Translations under genes and position numbers: made by a program | Notes under the pieces: generated by a model | What the model saw: the letters and a program-made list of their open reading frames with translations, nothing else | Databases searched by the model: none | Told to the model about the DNA's origin: nothing | In this document: positions 7,892 to 16,772 of the stretch, piece by piece | Layout of the letters: every line of letters starts with the position of its first letter | Numbering within the stretch: the first letter of the stretch is position 1 | Source: Lishizhenia tianjinensis | GTDB lineage: Bacteria; Bacteroidota; Bacteroidia; Flavobacteriales_D; Crocinitomicaceae | Direction of reading: 5' to 3' | Assembly: GCA_945902115.1 (NCBI GenBank) | Contig: CAMDLY010000008.1 | Location: 1-63,248, forward strand | Length of the DNA stretch: 63,248 nt

Positions 7892-8624
7892 TTATAGCTT
7901 TTTCTTTTTGTTAGTCATCTTTTTTTCTTGTAAAAAAGTGGAAAATCGTTCTTGCTATAAGGGAAGAGGGGAGGAGGTATCGAAAGAAATATCTATTGAG
8001 GGAATCGAAAGGCTGAAACTTGGAAGTAATATACGCTTTGTCTTGATTCAAGACTCTAGCAATCGTGTGATTATAAAAACTGGTAAAAATCTGATCAATT
8101 TTATAAGGTTAACCAAGGAAATTGACCATTTGGAAATTCAAAATGAAAATGATTGTGAATTTTTACGTTACGGTAATAACGATGTGTTGGTTGAACTGCA
8201 CATTTCATCCGTGCGCCAAATTAATTTCGAAGGATCGGAGTCTCTCACGAATGAAGGGGTATTATCCTGGGGATTACTTTCTCTCACTGCCAGTGATAAT
8301 GCTACTGAAATTGATTTGCATCTCCAAATGGATTCCTTATATTTTACCAATCCTCATGCCTGGCCAATTTTAAAATTAACAGGTCAAAGTAAGTTTTGTC
8401 AAATAAATATCGAAGGAGATGCTAAGGTTAATTTAAGGGATTTTAATGTTAGCCAGCTTTTTACCTATGTTTCTGAATCAAGTCAGTATGGAGAAATTAA
8501 TCTTGAAAATACCTTAAAATTCGTGGGGCAGCTCCGTGGCAACGGCAATGTCGGGTTCTGGAATGAGGCTGTTGAAATGCATACTAATTACTATGGAAAA
8601 GGGCAATTTGTTAAGCTACAGTAA
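7878..8624 (+). CDS. DUF2807 (GIN-domain) lipoprotein
   Basis: A 248-residue lipoprotein: the N-terminal hydrophobic stretch ends in VIFFSCKK, a lipobox with Cys17 or 18. The rest is a right-handed parallel beta-helix-like DUF2807 domain, the 'auto-transporter adhesin head GIN' family: repeated short strands such as LKLGSNIRFVLIQ, LVELHISSVRQINFEGSESL and VGQLRGNGNV. The family is widespread in Bacteroidota envelopes and its biochemical role is unknown. The ATG at 7878 lies inside the end of the PagL-like gene (14-bp overlap), and the next gene starts inside this one, so the three are translationally coupled. Confidence 0.8.
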   Translation: MKRSNYSFFFLLVIFFSCKKVENRSCYKGRGEEVSKEISIEGIERLKLGSNIRFVLIQDSSNRVIIKTGKNLINFIRLTKEIDHLEIQNENDCEFLRYGNNDVLVELHISSVRQINFEGSESLTNEGVLSWGLLSLTASDNATEIDLHLQMDSLYFTNPHAWPILKLTGQSKFCQINIEGDAKVNLRDFNVSQLFTYVSESSQYGEINLENTLKFVGQLRGNGNVGFWNEAVEMHTNYYGKGQFVKLQ

Positions 8625-9624
8625 AATTGTTCTATTTGGGCTATTTTTTTACTGCAAGGCACCGTTAAAGGCCCAAGATACACTTACGGTTAATGGGTTG
8701 GTGGATCTCTATATGGGCATTAATATAGTCAATACCGAAGAGAGTGATTTGGAGCTTTACGTTTCATCTAATACGTTGAATCAATTAGATATTAACTTTG
8801 CCGCGATAGAAATCACGAAGCAGTACAAGAAGAATACATTTCTTTTATCTCCAGCGTTTGGTCGTTACATGAATAATAATTACAAAAATGAAATCTTAGC
8901 ATTAAGATGGATTGCCCAATGTTATTGGCAAAGGAATATAGGGAAACACCAATCATTCACATTGGGTATATTTAGTTCCCCTTTTACGCCAGAAAATTGG
9001 AAAAGTACTGAGCAACTATTTTATTCTCGGGCCCTTGCACCAGAATATGTCCCTTATTATTTGACAGGATTAAAGTGGCGAATACAGTGTTCCCCATCCC
9101 TAACCTTTACGCCAATGATGGTAAATGGTTGGCAGCATATTTCTGATCGTATTCCGCAAGTCGCATGGTCTTCATTAATGGAATTTAAGAAACGTAAGTT
9201 CTCTATCAATTGGACTAATTTTATAGGAAAAGAGGAGGGGAATGATAAGCAGAGCGAGTTGAGGATATTCAATGATATTAATGCCACTGTTTCCATTTCA
9301 AGAAAATGGATGTTTCAATCTTGTGCTTATCTTGGTCATCAAAAGAGCGTCATTGACTGGAAAACATGGTGGCAATTTAATACAGGGATGAAAGTTCAAC
9401 TTAATGAGAATCACTCTGTAGGATTGCGTGGAGAGGTCTTTCGGGATACAAAAAGCGTAGTTTTATTAAACAATAATAATGGTTTAGTTTCTGCCTATAC
9501 TGCATATTTTGATTACAAAGTATCTCAACATCTTTGGTTGCGCTCTGAGATAAAGCGCTTAAAAATAGATAATTTGGAAAAATCAAAATGGTTAGCAATG
9601 CTTAATTTATCTTTAGTATTTTAA
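8593..9624 (+). CDS. Outer-membrane beta-barrel protein (OmpL/porin-2-like)
   Basis: A roughly 343-residue beta-barrel with a signal peptide (LLSYSKIVLFGLFFYCK, cleavage probably after LKAQ). Alternating hydrophobic strands run to a C-terminal aromatic LNLSLVF, typical of outer-membrane barrels. LTVNGLVDLYMGIN and FSSPFTPENW resemble the OmpL-like porin-2 family of Bacteroidota. A start at ATG 8593 fits the signal peptide; an in-frame ATG at 8536 would add non-signal residues. The gene begins 32 bases inside the DUF2807 gene. It probably forms a small-solute pore or an envelope module with its two upstream partners. Confidence 0.72.
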   Translation: MEKGNLLSYSKIVLFGLFFYCKAPLKAQDTLTVNGLVDLYMGINIVNTEESDLELYVSSNTLNQLDINFAAIEITKQYKKNTFLLSPAFGRYMNNNYKNEILALRWIAQCYWQRNIGKHQSFTLGIFSSPFTPENWKSTEQLFYSRALAPEYVPYYLTGLKWRIQCSPSLTFTPMMVNGWQHISDRIPQVAWSSLMEFKKRKFSINWTNFIGKEEGNDKQSELRIFNDINATVSISRKWMFQSCAYLGHQKSVIDWKTWWQFNTGMKVQLNENHSVGLRGEVFRDTKSVVLLNNNNGLVSAYTAYFDYKVSQHLWLRSEIKRLKIDNLEKSKWLAMLNLSLVF

Positions 9625-9700
9625 TCCTTCATCAAAAATTTAATGCTAAACCAAATCGAGATTCTCTGAGATTGACTAAAATTGCAAAAACATCTATTCA

Positions 9701-10459
9701 ATGAAAATTATTTCTTTTAATGTCAACGGAATTCGTGCTATAGTGGGTAAATCATTCTTAGAGGATATGAATTTGCTCCAAGCGGATATGATTTGTTTAC
9801 AGGAGACCAAGGCTACCGAAGAGCAAGTAAAGGAGGCAGTATCTTCCTTAACCGAATATCAGGTTTACGCTAATTCTGCAGAGCGAAAAGGATACTCAGG
9901 AACTGCCATTCTTACGAAACATAAACCTGAGAATGTTACTTATGGGATGGGAATTCCGGAACACGATATGGAGGGTAGGCTTGTCTGTGCTACGTATGCT
10001 GATTTTCATTTGGTTTGTGTATACGTTCCTAACTCTGGCAGTGAATTATTGAGACTAGGATATCGCCAACAATGGGATAGTGCTTTTTTAGCATATTTAA
10101 AAAATCTTGAGTCTACCAAGCCAGTTGTGGTTTGTGGAGATTTTAATGTAGCGCATCAGCCAATAGATTTAGCTAGGCCAAAAGATAATTTTAATAAATC
10201 TGCGGGATATATGCAGGAGGAAATAGACGGGATGAATAATTTTACCTCAAACGGCTTAGTGGATAGTTACCGCCAGTTTTATCCAGACGGGATAAAATAT
10301 TCGTGGTGGAGCTATAGAGCAGGTGCTCGTCAAAAAAATATTGGATGGAGAATAGATTACTTTTTGATATCGGTTAATTTTATTTCTCAGGTGAAATCAG
10401 CTGATATTTACAACGAAATTCATGGGTCCGATCATTGTCCTGTAGGGATTACTTTTTAA
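9701..10459 (+). CDS. xth: Exodeoxyribonuclease III
   Basis: A 252-residue exonuclease III/AP endonuclease for base-excision repair. Motifs of the EEP fold are complete: SFNVNGIRA, the metal-binding Glu in CLQETKA, VYVPNSG, GDFNVAH, a YSWWSYR segment, the DYFL element (RIDYFLIS) and the catalytic GSDHCPV at the C-terminus. The start ATG lies 16 bases after a near-match -7 element (TAAAATTG at 9677-9684). The last 11 bases overlap the end of the convergent wzc gene. The 76-bp gap to the upstream porin gene holds no other visible signal. Confidence 0.95.
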   Translation: MKIISFNVNGIRAIVGKSFLEDMNLLQADMICLQETKATEEQVKEAVSSLTEYQVYANSAERKGYSGTAILTKHKPENVTYGMGIPEHDMEGRLVCATYADFHLVCVYVPNSGSELLRLGYRQQWDSAFLAYLKNLESTKPVVVCGDFNVAHQPIDLARPKDNFNKSAGYMQEEIDGMNNFTSNGLVDSYRQFYPDGIKYSWWSYRAGARQKNIGWRIDYFLISVNFISQVKSADIYNEIHGSDHCPVGITF

Positions 10460-12869
10460 ACCACTTCTTAGGATTCCACCAAGGATTTTTTTTCTCCTCT
10501 ACATAATAACCTTCTGTATAGCCATAACCATAACCATACCCGTAACCATATCCGTAACCATACCCGTATCCTTTTGACCCATAAGTCCCATTAAGTAATA
10601 TAGCCATGTTGGGTAATCTTTTATCCTGCATTAAGTCCACCGCAATATTCAGCATTTTTCTTGGTAGTTGATGGGCACGAACTACATAAATAGTAGCATC
10701 TGAGTATTGCGATAAAAGTAAAGTATCGGTTACTATTCCTACAGGTGCAGTATCAACGATAATATAATCGTATTGTTCACCTAGTAAATCAAAAAGTTCT
10801 TTGACACGGTCACTCATTAGTAATTCTGACGGGTTAGGAGGAATATCACCAGAGGGAAAAATGAATAAGTTTTCGTGCAATTCACTTTGGTAAGAATAAT
10901 CTTCAATCAGCGCAGAAGAATTGACAATGAAATTTGTCACCCCTTTTGACTTATCTTTTCCAAGGTATTGTTCCAATTTAGGAGCCCTTAAATCCATTCC
11001 CAACAGTATTACTCTCTTTCCAGACAGGGCCAACGATAAAGAAAAATTAATTGTGGTAAAGGACTTTCCTTCTTTAGCAACGGTGGAGGTGATAAAAATA
11101 AATTTTCCTCTGCCGTCTTTTTTATCTGAAAGCATGAAGTCTACGTTGGTTCTTAAACTTCTGAAAGACTCAGAAATGGCTGTTTTACTTCCTTTAGAAA
11201 TAACTATTTGTTGATCTTTTTCTCCTAGTGGTATATTTCCGATATAGGGTAGGTTGAATTTATCAATATCCGATTTTCCATATACTTTGTCTTTGAACAA
11301 ATCGCTGATATAGATGTAAATAATGCCTAAAACAATTGACACCAGAAGAGAAATAGAATAAATCATTCCTGGTTTTGGGGATACAATTGATTTATTCGAG
11401 TATGCAGGGTCAACAATTTTTGCATTTCCTACACCAACGGCCAATGAAATAAAAGCTTCCTCTCTTTTTTCGAGAAGATAAACATAAAGTCTTTCTTTAA
11501 TTTCTTGCTGTCTTTTGATTGCCCGGAGATCTTTTTCGAATTTGGGGATATTACTGATATTATTGTCTATTTTATTTACTTGAACATTGACTTCATTTAC
11601 AATTTTCTGTTTGGCAGAAATGACATTTCTAATACTTATGATTATATTGGCTTTCAACTCATTAATCCTATAGGTTAGATTAACGATTTTTGGATTTTTT
11701 GAGGTAGATGTTTTTAGATCTTCCATCCTTTCAATGACCATTTTATTATGTTCTTTAATCGCAATGTCAATATTATTGTCTTCGATTCCTAGATTAACAG
11801 GGATGAAATCTTCAACGGCACGATTATTCGTGATATGATCAAGCATTAATTGACTTAACTTCAATTGTGTATTGGCTTCTAAACTTCGTGATTGCAATTC
11901 TTTATAGTAACCCAAGTTATTTTGAGACTCGTACTGATAATCAATTAAATCACTAGACGTTTTTATTTCTTTGAGACTATCTTCAATATATCCTAATTCT
12001 TCAGCAAGCACCGTTATTCTACCTGATATAAATTTAACCGTATTTTCAGCAATCAAATTCTTGTCTTTTACAGCATCTTCATTGTAATTTTCAATGAGCT
12101 TATTTAAAATAACAACTGCTTTTTCACTTGAATTATATGTAAGTTTTAATTTAAGTATGGTCGAATTTAGAGAGTTTAGCTCAATTTTTATTCTACTGAT
12201 GTATTTGTCAACACAAGATTCCAATGGCAGTAGCCAGTATCGATAGGTAACTCCAACATGGGATTGATTAAATTGACTAGTTTTTAGTATGCGAAATGAA
12301 ACTTTTTCATCAAAAGGGTAAAATTTATTGTATTCATATTTGTTTAGAATATCGCCATTTTCATTTTCAACCTCGATAAATTTATCTTGTATTTTAAATA
12401 AGGTATTGCTTTTTATTTCCGAAAAATGCGATGTATCAAGGTATTTATACTCAACGGAAAGGGGAGAATTTTTATAAACCTCTACCTTTTTGAGACCGGT
12501 ATAATTTCCTATTCGATGATATTCATTTCTTAAGTTTAGTTCATCAACAACAGTGGTCATTAAACGTCTAGACTGAAGTATGGATTTTTCATTTTCTATA
12601 AAAAGTCCTTCATTAAAAATGGTTAAATCCTCAAAGACTGATGTTTCTGACATACCTGAACCACCTTTTTGATTATTTTTAATCATTATGGTTAAACTTG
12701 CCTCATATTGAGGAGTTGTATAGCGAAGGTACACGTATGCTAGTGACAGCGCTGAAACAGTCAATACGATAAATAATTTCCAATGAGCTAAATATTTGAA
12801 AATAATTTCTCTATAATTCGTTTTTAGAATTTGTCCTAAATCAATTTGTTGATTTTGTTCCGGGTTCAT
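10449..12869 (-). CDS. wzc: Wzc-like polysaccharide copolymerase / BY-kinase
   Basis: An 806-residue inner-membrane protein: N-terminal Wzz domain with TM1 near residues 31-51, a long periplasmic coiled-coil/GNVR-like region, TM2 near 500-525, and a cytoplasmic BY-kinase of about 550-765. Walker A is STVAKEGKSF (near 596), Walker A' is LLGMDLRAPK and Walker B is IIVDTAPVG (near 701). A C-terminal tyrosine cluster of nine Gly-Tyr dipeptides then EGYY provides autophosphorylation sites. In group 1-type capsule/EPS systems Wzc controls chain length and export with Wza. Walker A lacks the second Gly of the usual PGEGKS but keeps GKS. It is the last gene of the locus, overlapping xth by 11 bases. 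Confidence 0.93.
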   Translation of the reverse strand: MNPEQNQQIDLGQILKTNYREIIFKYLAHWKLFIVLTVSALSLAYVYLRYTTPQYEASLTIMIKNNQKGGSGMSETSVFEDLTIFNEGLFIENEKSILQSRRLMTTVVDELNLRNEYHRIGNYTGLKKVEVYKNSPLSVEYKYLDTSHFSEIKSNTLFKIQDKFIEVENENGDILNKYEYNKFYPFDEKVSFRILKTSQFNQSHVGVTYRYWLLPLESCVDKYISRIKIELNSLNSTILKLKLTYNSSEKAVVILNKLIENYNEDAVKDKNLIAENTVKFISGRITVLAEELGYIEDSLKEIKTSSDLIDYQYESQNNLGYYKELQSRSLEANTQLKLSQLMLDHITNNRAVEDFIPVNLGIEDNNIDIAIKEHNKMVIERMEDLKTSTSKNPKIVNLTYRINELKANIIISIRNVISAKQKIVNEVNVQVNKIDNNISNIPKFEKDLRAIKRQQEIKERLYVYLLEKREEAFISLAVGVGNAKIVDPAYSNKSIVSPKPGMIYSISLLVSIVLGIIYIYISDLFKDKVYGKSDIDKFNLPYIGNIPLGEKDQQIVISKGSKTAISESFRSLRTNVDFMLSDKKDGRGKFIFITSTVAKEGKSFTTINFSLSLALSGKRVILLGMDLRAPKLEQYLGKDKSKGVTNFIVNSSALIEDYSYQSELHENLFIFPSGDIPPNPSELLMSDRVKELFDLLGEQYDYIIVDTAPVGIVTDTLLLSQYSDATIYVVRAHQLPRKMLNIAVDLMQDKRLPNMAILLNGTYGSKGYGYGYGYGYGYGYGYGYTEGYYVEEKKNPWWNPKKWFKK
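10518..10571 (-). repeat. Gly-Tyr codon repeat in wzc tail
   Basis: Nine consecutive GGN-TAY hexamers encode Gly-Tyr dipeptides at about residues 767-784 of the Wzc-like kinase. Third positions vary (GGA, GGG, GGT, GGC; TAC, TAT), so the peptide is conserved more than the DNA. The tyrosines are the expected phosphorylation cluster. Confidence 0.85.
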
Positions 12870-13624
12870 TACTTAAGAATGAGATTTAAGGCAGTCAATA
12901 CAAGCGAGACAAAAGAAACAATTGGTAGTGCTAATTGGTTATTTGCGGCAAACACTTTGGCTTTTAAAGGGGCGATATAAATAATATCATTTTGTTTCAA
13001 GAAAAAAGCTTCCGACGAAAAAATACTTTTATCGTTAAGATTCACAATAAATTCTTTTCGTTGTCCTTTTATTTCCCTCAATACGCGTATTTCTTTTTTA
13101 TCACTATAGTTTGTGAAATCACCTGCTGTTGCAATTGCCTGGATTAGGTTGATCTTTTCATTTGGCACATTGTATGTTCCGGCTTGTTTCACTTCCCCTA
13201 AAACCGTAATTTTAAAATTTAATAAATTAATTTGAACAACAGGGTTTTTAATATATTCAGAAAGTTTAGAGGTAACATCTTGAACCAGTTCGCTACGATT
13301 TTTACCTTCCGCTTGTATTTCACCGATGTAGGGTAACGTTATATTCCCGTCTCTTTTGATCAAAAAACCCCCTCTTGCCGCTACACCAGAATTATAAGTA
13401 ACAATGGATTTTCCTTCGTCGAATTTTGTGTCAAATAAAAGTGCAGCCTCTTTGTTTTCTGAAATTAGAGAAATTTCGATGATATCATTTATCTCAAAGG
13501 TCGGTTCATAATTAGCAGTTAAATTAGCACTAGCAGCATTTATTTCACCTGTCAACAGAACAATATCTTTTTGTTGAATGCATGAGCAAACGAAAAAACT
13601 TAGGAATAAAATATAAATTTTCAT
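12869..13624 (-). CDS. wza: Wza-like polysaccharide export lipoprotein
   Basis: A 251-residue outer-membrane export protein. MKIYILFLSFFVCSC is a lipoprotein signal (Cys13 or Cys15). The Poly_export domain follows: YEPTFEINDIIEISLIS, the RDGNITLPYIGEIQAEGK signature, and an SLBB-type segment with VLGEVKQAGTYNVP. A C-terminal hydrophobic stretch (LPIVSFVSLVLTALNLIL) corresponds to the membrane-spanning part. ATG 13624 is preferred to the 13681 start since it begins the lipoprotein signal; it overlaps the upstream sugar transferase stop by four bases. Its TAA overlaps the wzc ATG by one base, so export and copolymerase genes are coupled. Confidence 0.92.
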   Translation of the reverse strand: MKIYILFLSFFVCSCIQQKDIVLLTGEINAASANLTANYEPTFEINDIIEISLISENKEAALLFDTKFDEGKSIVTYNSGVAARGGFLIKRDGNITLPYIGEIQAEGKNRSELVQDVTSKLSEYIKNPVVQINLLNFKITVLGEVKQAGTYNVPNEKINLIQAIATAGDFTNYSDKKEIRVLREIKGQRKEFIVNLNDKSIFSSEAFFLKQNDIIYIAPLKAKVFAANNQLALPIVSFVSLVLTALNLILK

Positions 13625-14607
13625 GTGCCCCTTTTCTTTGAAAAAATTATGTGCTTCATTGCTAACAATAAGATTATACAATCTGTCGTGTAAGGAGATA
13701 TTTTTTTCATTTCTAAGTATTTATACTCGGCCAAAAGTACATCTTCTTTCGATGAATTCATGTTAAACGCTAGATATGGAGGAATACAACCTGGTTTACT
13801 CAAAATTCTTAATTTTCTATCATTTTCATTTAAATCATTAAAATAGACCTCACTTACTGGTCTTAATCCAACTAGTTTCATTTCAAGTTTCAAGACATTT
13901 AAAATTTGAGGTATTTCATCAAGCCAATATTTTCTTAATATTCTACCCCATGATGTTACGCGAAAATCATTTTTGGGTTTCCCTTTTTCACCGTATCCAT
14001 TTACTTTTAAAATGTAACTATGCAAAAACTCTGAGTATGGATGCATAGTTCTTATCTTGTAAACCCCAATTTTTTTTCCATTTTTTCCAATTCGGGACAT
14101 TTTAAATAACACACCGAAACTAGGTTTTTTAAGTTCTTTTTTAGATTTATGAGCTGTCAACAAGGCAGTACATAATCCATCAATATTCTCAACTAATATA
14201 ATTTCAAAGCCTGCATAAACTAATCTTCCAAGGCCTTCTGCTTTTGATATAATTCGAATGCGCCCATTAGTTAATTTCCGATAAATAGAACCAAAAAGAG
14301 GTAGTCTTGGGATGGCTCGGTGTAAAATAAACTCTAGAAAAATAATAATCCTTGCGATGAATTTTGGATAGACGCTTTTTATACGGTTTTCTCTTCCTCT
14401 TATTGTTTCAAATTTAAAAATCACATATTGATTTTTATCTACATTTCTTTCAATATTTTCTATAGAAGACTGAAGATGCCTTGTCCTATTTAATGTGGTT
14501 TCTATACATACGAGTTTTTTGTCTTTATGTATTATAGGTTTTTTGGTGTCAACAAACTGAACCTCTTTGTTTGTAATTGATAATTCTTCAAGAAAAAAGG
14601 ATAACAT
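13621..14607 (-). CDS. Initiating sugar-phosphate transferase (WcaJ/PglC family)
   Basis: A 328-residue polyisoprenyl-phosphate hexose-1-phosphate transferase, which puts the first sugar on undecaprenyl phosphate. The catalytic domain lies in the C-terminal two thirds: FKMSRIGKNGKKIGVYKIRTM, RVTSWGRILRKYWLDEIPQ and MKLVGLRPVSE match the Bac_transf domain, although the canonical LVGPRP proline is Leu here. The N-terminal third (ISKAEGLGRLVYAGFEI) is the soluble region of the Bacteroidota-type subfamily, not the multi-TM domain of WbaP. A hydrophobic segment near 80-95 (IARIIIFLEFILH) could be the reentrant membrane helix. It lies between the T9SS cargo gene (11-bp gap) and wza. Confidence 0.85.
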   Translation of the reverse strand: MLSFFLEELSITNKEVQFVDTKKPIIHKDKKLVCIETTLNRTRHLQSSIENIERNVDKNQYVIFKFETIRGRENRIKSVYPKFIARIIIFLEFILHRAIPRLPLFGSIYRKLTNGRIRIISKAEGLGRLVYAGFEIILVENIDGLCTALLTAHKSKKELKKPSFGVLFKMSRIGKNGKKIGVYKIRTMHPYSEFLHSYILKVNGYGEKGKPKNDFRVTSWGRILRKYWLDEIPQILNVLKLEMKLVGLRPVSEVYFNDLNENDRKLRILSKPGCIPPYLAFNMNSSKEDVLLAEYKYLEMKKISPYTTDCIILLLAMKHIIFSKKRGT

Positions 14608-14618
14608 TTATTTGATTT

Positions 14619-16667
14619 CTATCCTTTGATGAGTCTACAAACAGTTCGCTGTCCTTTAGTTGAGTAAATGTCAATATAATAAATTCCAACACGCAGCTCT
14701 TTTAGAATATCTAATGCGATAAAATCATCTAAGCTACTATGGAACACGACGATTGATTTACCAGTCATATCTCGTAAATTAATTTCATTCATTTCAGCAA
14801 ATTGATCCGTATATTGCACATTGAGTTTATTGGTATAAGGATTCGGATAAAACAATACATCCCTTTCTGTAATAAAAGCTAATTCGGGCGTATTCCCAAT
14901 CTGATTCGTTGACGCTAATTCATCTGAATGAAGCACTTGGTCAACTGATTCAATTATATTCTCGGGCACAATAGCGACAGGAGTTTTTACATAGCATGCA
15001 TCACCATAGGTTCCTAAATTAGTTGCAACACGCACCCTGAATACAGTGTTGTATTTAGAAGCCCAATAACCATCTGATCCTGTTGGAGTTGATGCCTCTA
15101 CCATATTAAGTCTAAAAGACCTAGCCAAAGCTCCATAGGTAGAAACCTGACGTGTAAGATATTTAGTAATTACATCATTCCCTAATGCATCAAGTTCAGT
15201 AACCTCAAATGTTGATGATGAAAATCCGTATAAATTGTAAGAACCAAGTATTGTTGCAATACTCGTCATCAAATAAGGGGAGGCGAAAGAGGAACCGCAT
15301 TGACTTAATCCAGCAACAGGATAAACTCCATCTCTTATTTTAGTTGTTGGACTTGAAAGCGTACTTACTTGACGTTCCGTGCCCCAAGGGGACCATACTC
15401 CTGCAGTTTTTATTCGAACAGAAATTCTATAATCATTACCATAAGGATTGCTTCCTGGAAAGTTGCTAATAGGCCCAAAGTCAGAAATAAATACTTTATT
15501 GTCAGTGCTGCTTTCTGATGCTTCAGTTCCGGAAGCAGCAGTAACATAAGTATTCGATAGGATCGAATTCCTGTACCTGAACTGATAATCCTCCAAATTT
15601 GCACACGAAGTTGTTTCTGCAATTAATTCGTCATAATGAAGGTAGTTTATAATTTTTCCTGCCATCGCAGCTGTTAATCTCGATCCACATGGAGTGGTTA
15701 CTGAGCAGGAAGGGCCATAAGGTTGCCATACGCCATCCACAAATACTGCCACTCTTATTTGAACAGTCATGTTGTAAGTTACCCATGAAATATTTGAGGG
15801 TATACCTGAATAAGTTGCCCATGCAACGGGAATAAGAACTGCAGTATAACTTGGTGCATTTGGAAATATTTCTGTTGTGTTTGTTCCATCAGTTACTTCA
15901 AATTTATAGGCATCCGCACCTGCAACTTGTTCTGCTGGTAAAGAGGTATTCAAATAGGGTATAGATCCATTACAGTAATTAGATAATTGAGAACTCGGGA
16001 TTGATGGAGTAGTTATGTTGCAAATGGTTCCGTACGGTCCATAGACACTATTTACTTTTACTCTTACTCTCACTTCATAAGTGGTATTGTAATCTACAAA
16101 TGAATTAGAAAAATCTGCCATGGAAAACGCATTTAGTGTCCCTGTGGTCTTTTCAAAAGTGTTTATCGTTCCACCTGGAAGTTTTTTTAATTCGTATTCA
16201 AATGATTGGGCACCAACTATATTATCAGCATAAATTGGAGTATTCAAAGTAGATAATGTTGTATTGCATTGACTAAGTTGAATTTTGCTTGTCGCCGAAG
16301 GAGTGATTACAAAACAATTCACAGGTGAATATCCTCCAACATTTGCCGGGGTACCAATCCATGTTCTCACACGAACCTTATATATCGTCGAATATTGAAT
16401 TCCGGCAGCCGTGAAATTGGATAGGTTTGTTGCACGACCAGCAACGCTTCCATATGTTGTTAGCGATGCGGATTGCATAGTTGTTTGGTTTTCTACTTCA
16501 AAGATGTAACCATCACAAGTTTGCTTTATTGCCGAAAAATTGGTATACAGAGCAGGAAGATTATAATTGTAACAAAAAACATCTGTCAATCTTGTGAGAG
16601 GTGGCGTTTGTGTAGACCCAATTACTGGGATTAACAAAAACATAAAAATTATATACCGCACAACCAT
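14619..16667 (-). CDS. Secreted T9SS cargo protein with five ~110-residue repeats
   Basis: A 682-residue protein: signal peptide (VVRYIIFMFLLIPVIGSTQ), then five tandem modules at roughly 22-131, 132-235, 236-345, 346-450 and 451-590. Each module starts with a segment like LSQCNTTLSTLNTPI, contains a (Y/F)(K/E)FEV strand, and ends with VRVRV-x-VYGPYGTICNITTP or a close variant. The last ~75 residues (FYPNPYTNKLNVQY ... LRDMTGKSI ... GIYYIDI) form a T9SS type A sorting domain, so it should cross the outer membrane and be released or attached to surface glycan. No enzyme domain is recognised; the modules look like an adhesive or structural fold. It sits inside the polysaccharide operon. A TAATTTTA near-match lies 47 bases upstream (16715-16722), so it may also have its own promoter. 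Confidence 0.82.
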   Translation of the reverse strand: MVVRYIIFMFLLIPVIGSTQTPPLTRLTDVFCYNYNLPALYTNFSAIKQTCDGYIFEVENQTTMQSASLTTYGSVAGRATNLSNFTAAGIQYSTIYKVRVRTWIGTPANVGGYSPVNCFVITPSATSKIQLSQCNTTLSTLNTPIYADNIVGAQSFEYELKKLPGGTINTFEKTTGTLNAFSMADFSNSFVDYNTTYEVRVRVKVNSVYGPYGTICNITTPSIPSSQLSNYCNGSIPYLNTSLPAEQVAGADAYKFEVTDGTNTTEIFPNAPSYTAVLIPVAWATYSGIPSNISWVTYNMTVQIRVAVFVDGVWQPYGPSCSVTTPCGSRLTAAMAGKIINYLHYDELIAETTSCANLEDYQFRYRNSILSNTYVTAASGTEASESSTDNKVFISDFGPISNFPGSNPYGNDYRISVRIKTAGVWSPWGTERQVSTLSSPTTKIRDGVYPVAGLSQCGSSFASPYLMTSIATILGSYNLYGFSSSTFEVTELDALGNDVITKYLTRQVSTYGALARSFRLNMVEASTPTGSDGYWASKYNTVFRVRVATNLGTYGDACYVKTPVAIVPENIIESVDQVLHSDELASTNQIGNTPELAFITERDVLFYPNPYTNKLNVQYTDQFAEMNEINLRDMTGKSIVVFHSSLDDFIALDILKELRVGIYYIDIYSTKGQRTVCRLIKG

Positions 16668-16772
16668 GAATTTATTTATTTAGTTAAATTTAAGCAATTT
16701 GTTGAAATAATCAATAAAATTAACAGCCCAAAAAGAACTTTTATTTTTGCTTGAGATTCAGTTGGATAGTTT

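Noticed and set aside
13621-14607. Frameshift or truncation of a WbaP-type initiating transferase because no multi-TM N-terminus is present
   Set aside because: The chain fits a known shorter Bacteroidota subfamily with a soluble N-terminal region, and no upstream fragment with TM helices exists in the adjacent sequence.
16668-16772. Rho-independent terminator between the deacetylase-like gene and the T9SS cargo gene
   Set aside because: Only an imperfect AGC/AAAAA...TTTTT/GCT pairing is seen with no clean stem and T-run, so the operon is treated as continuous.
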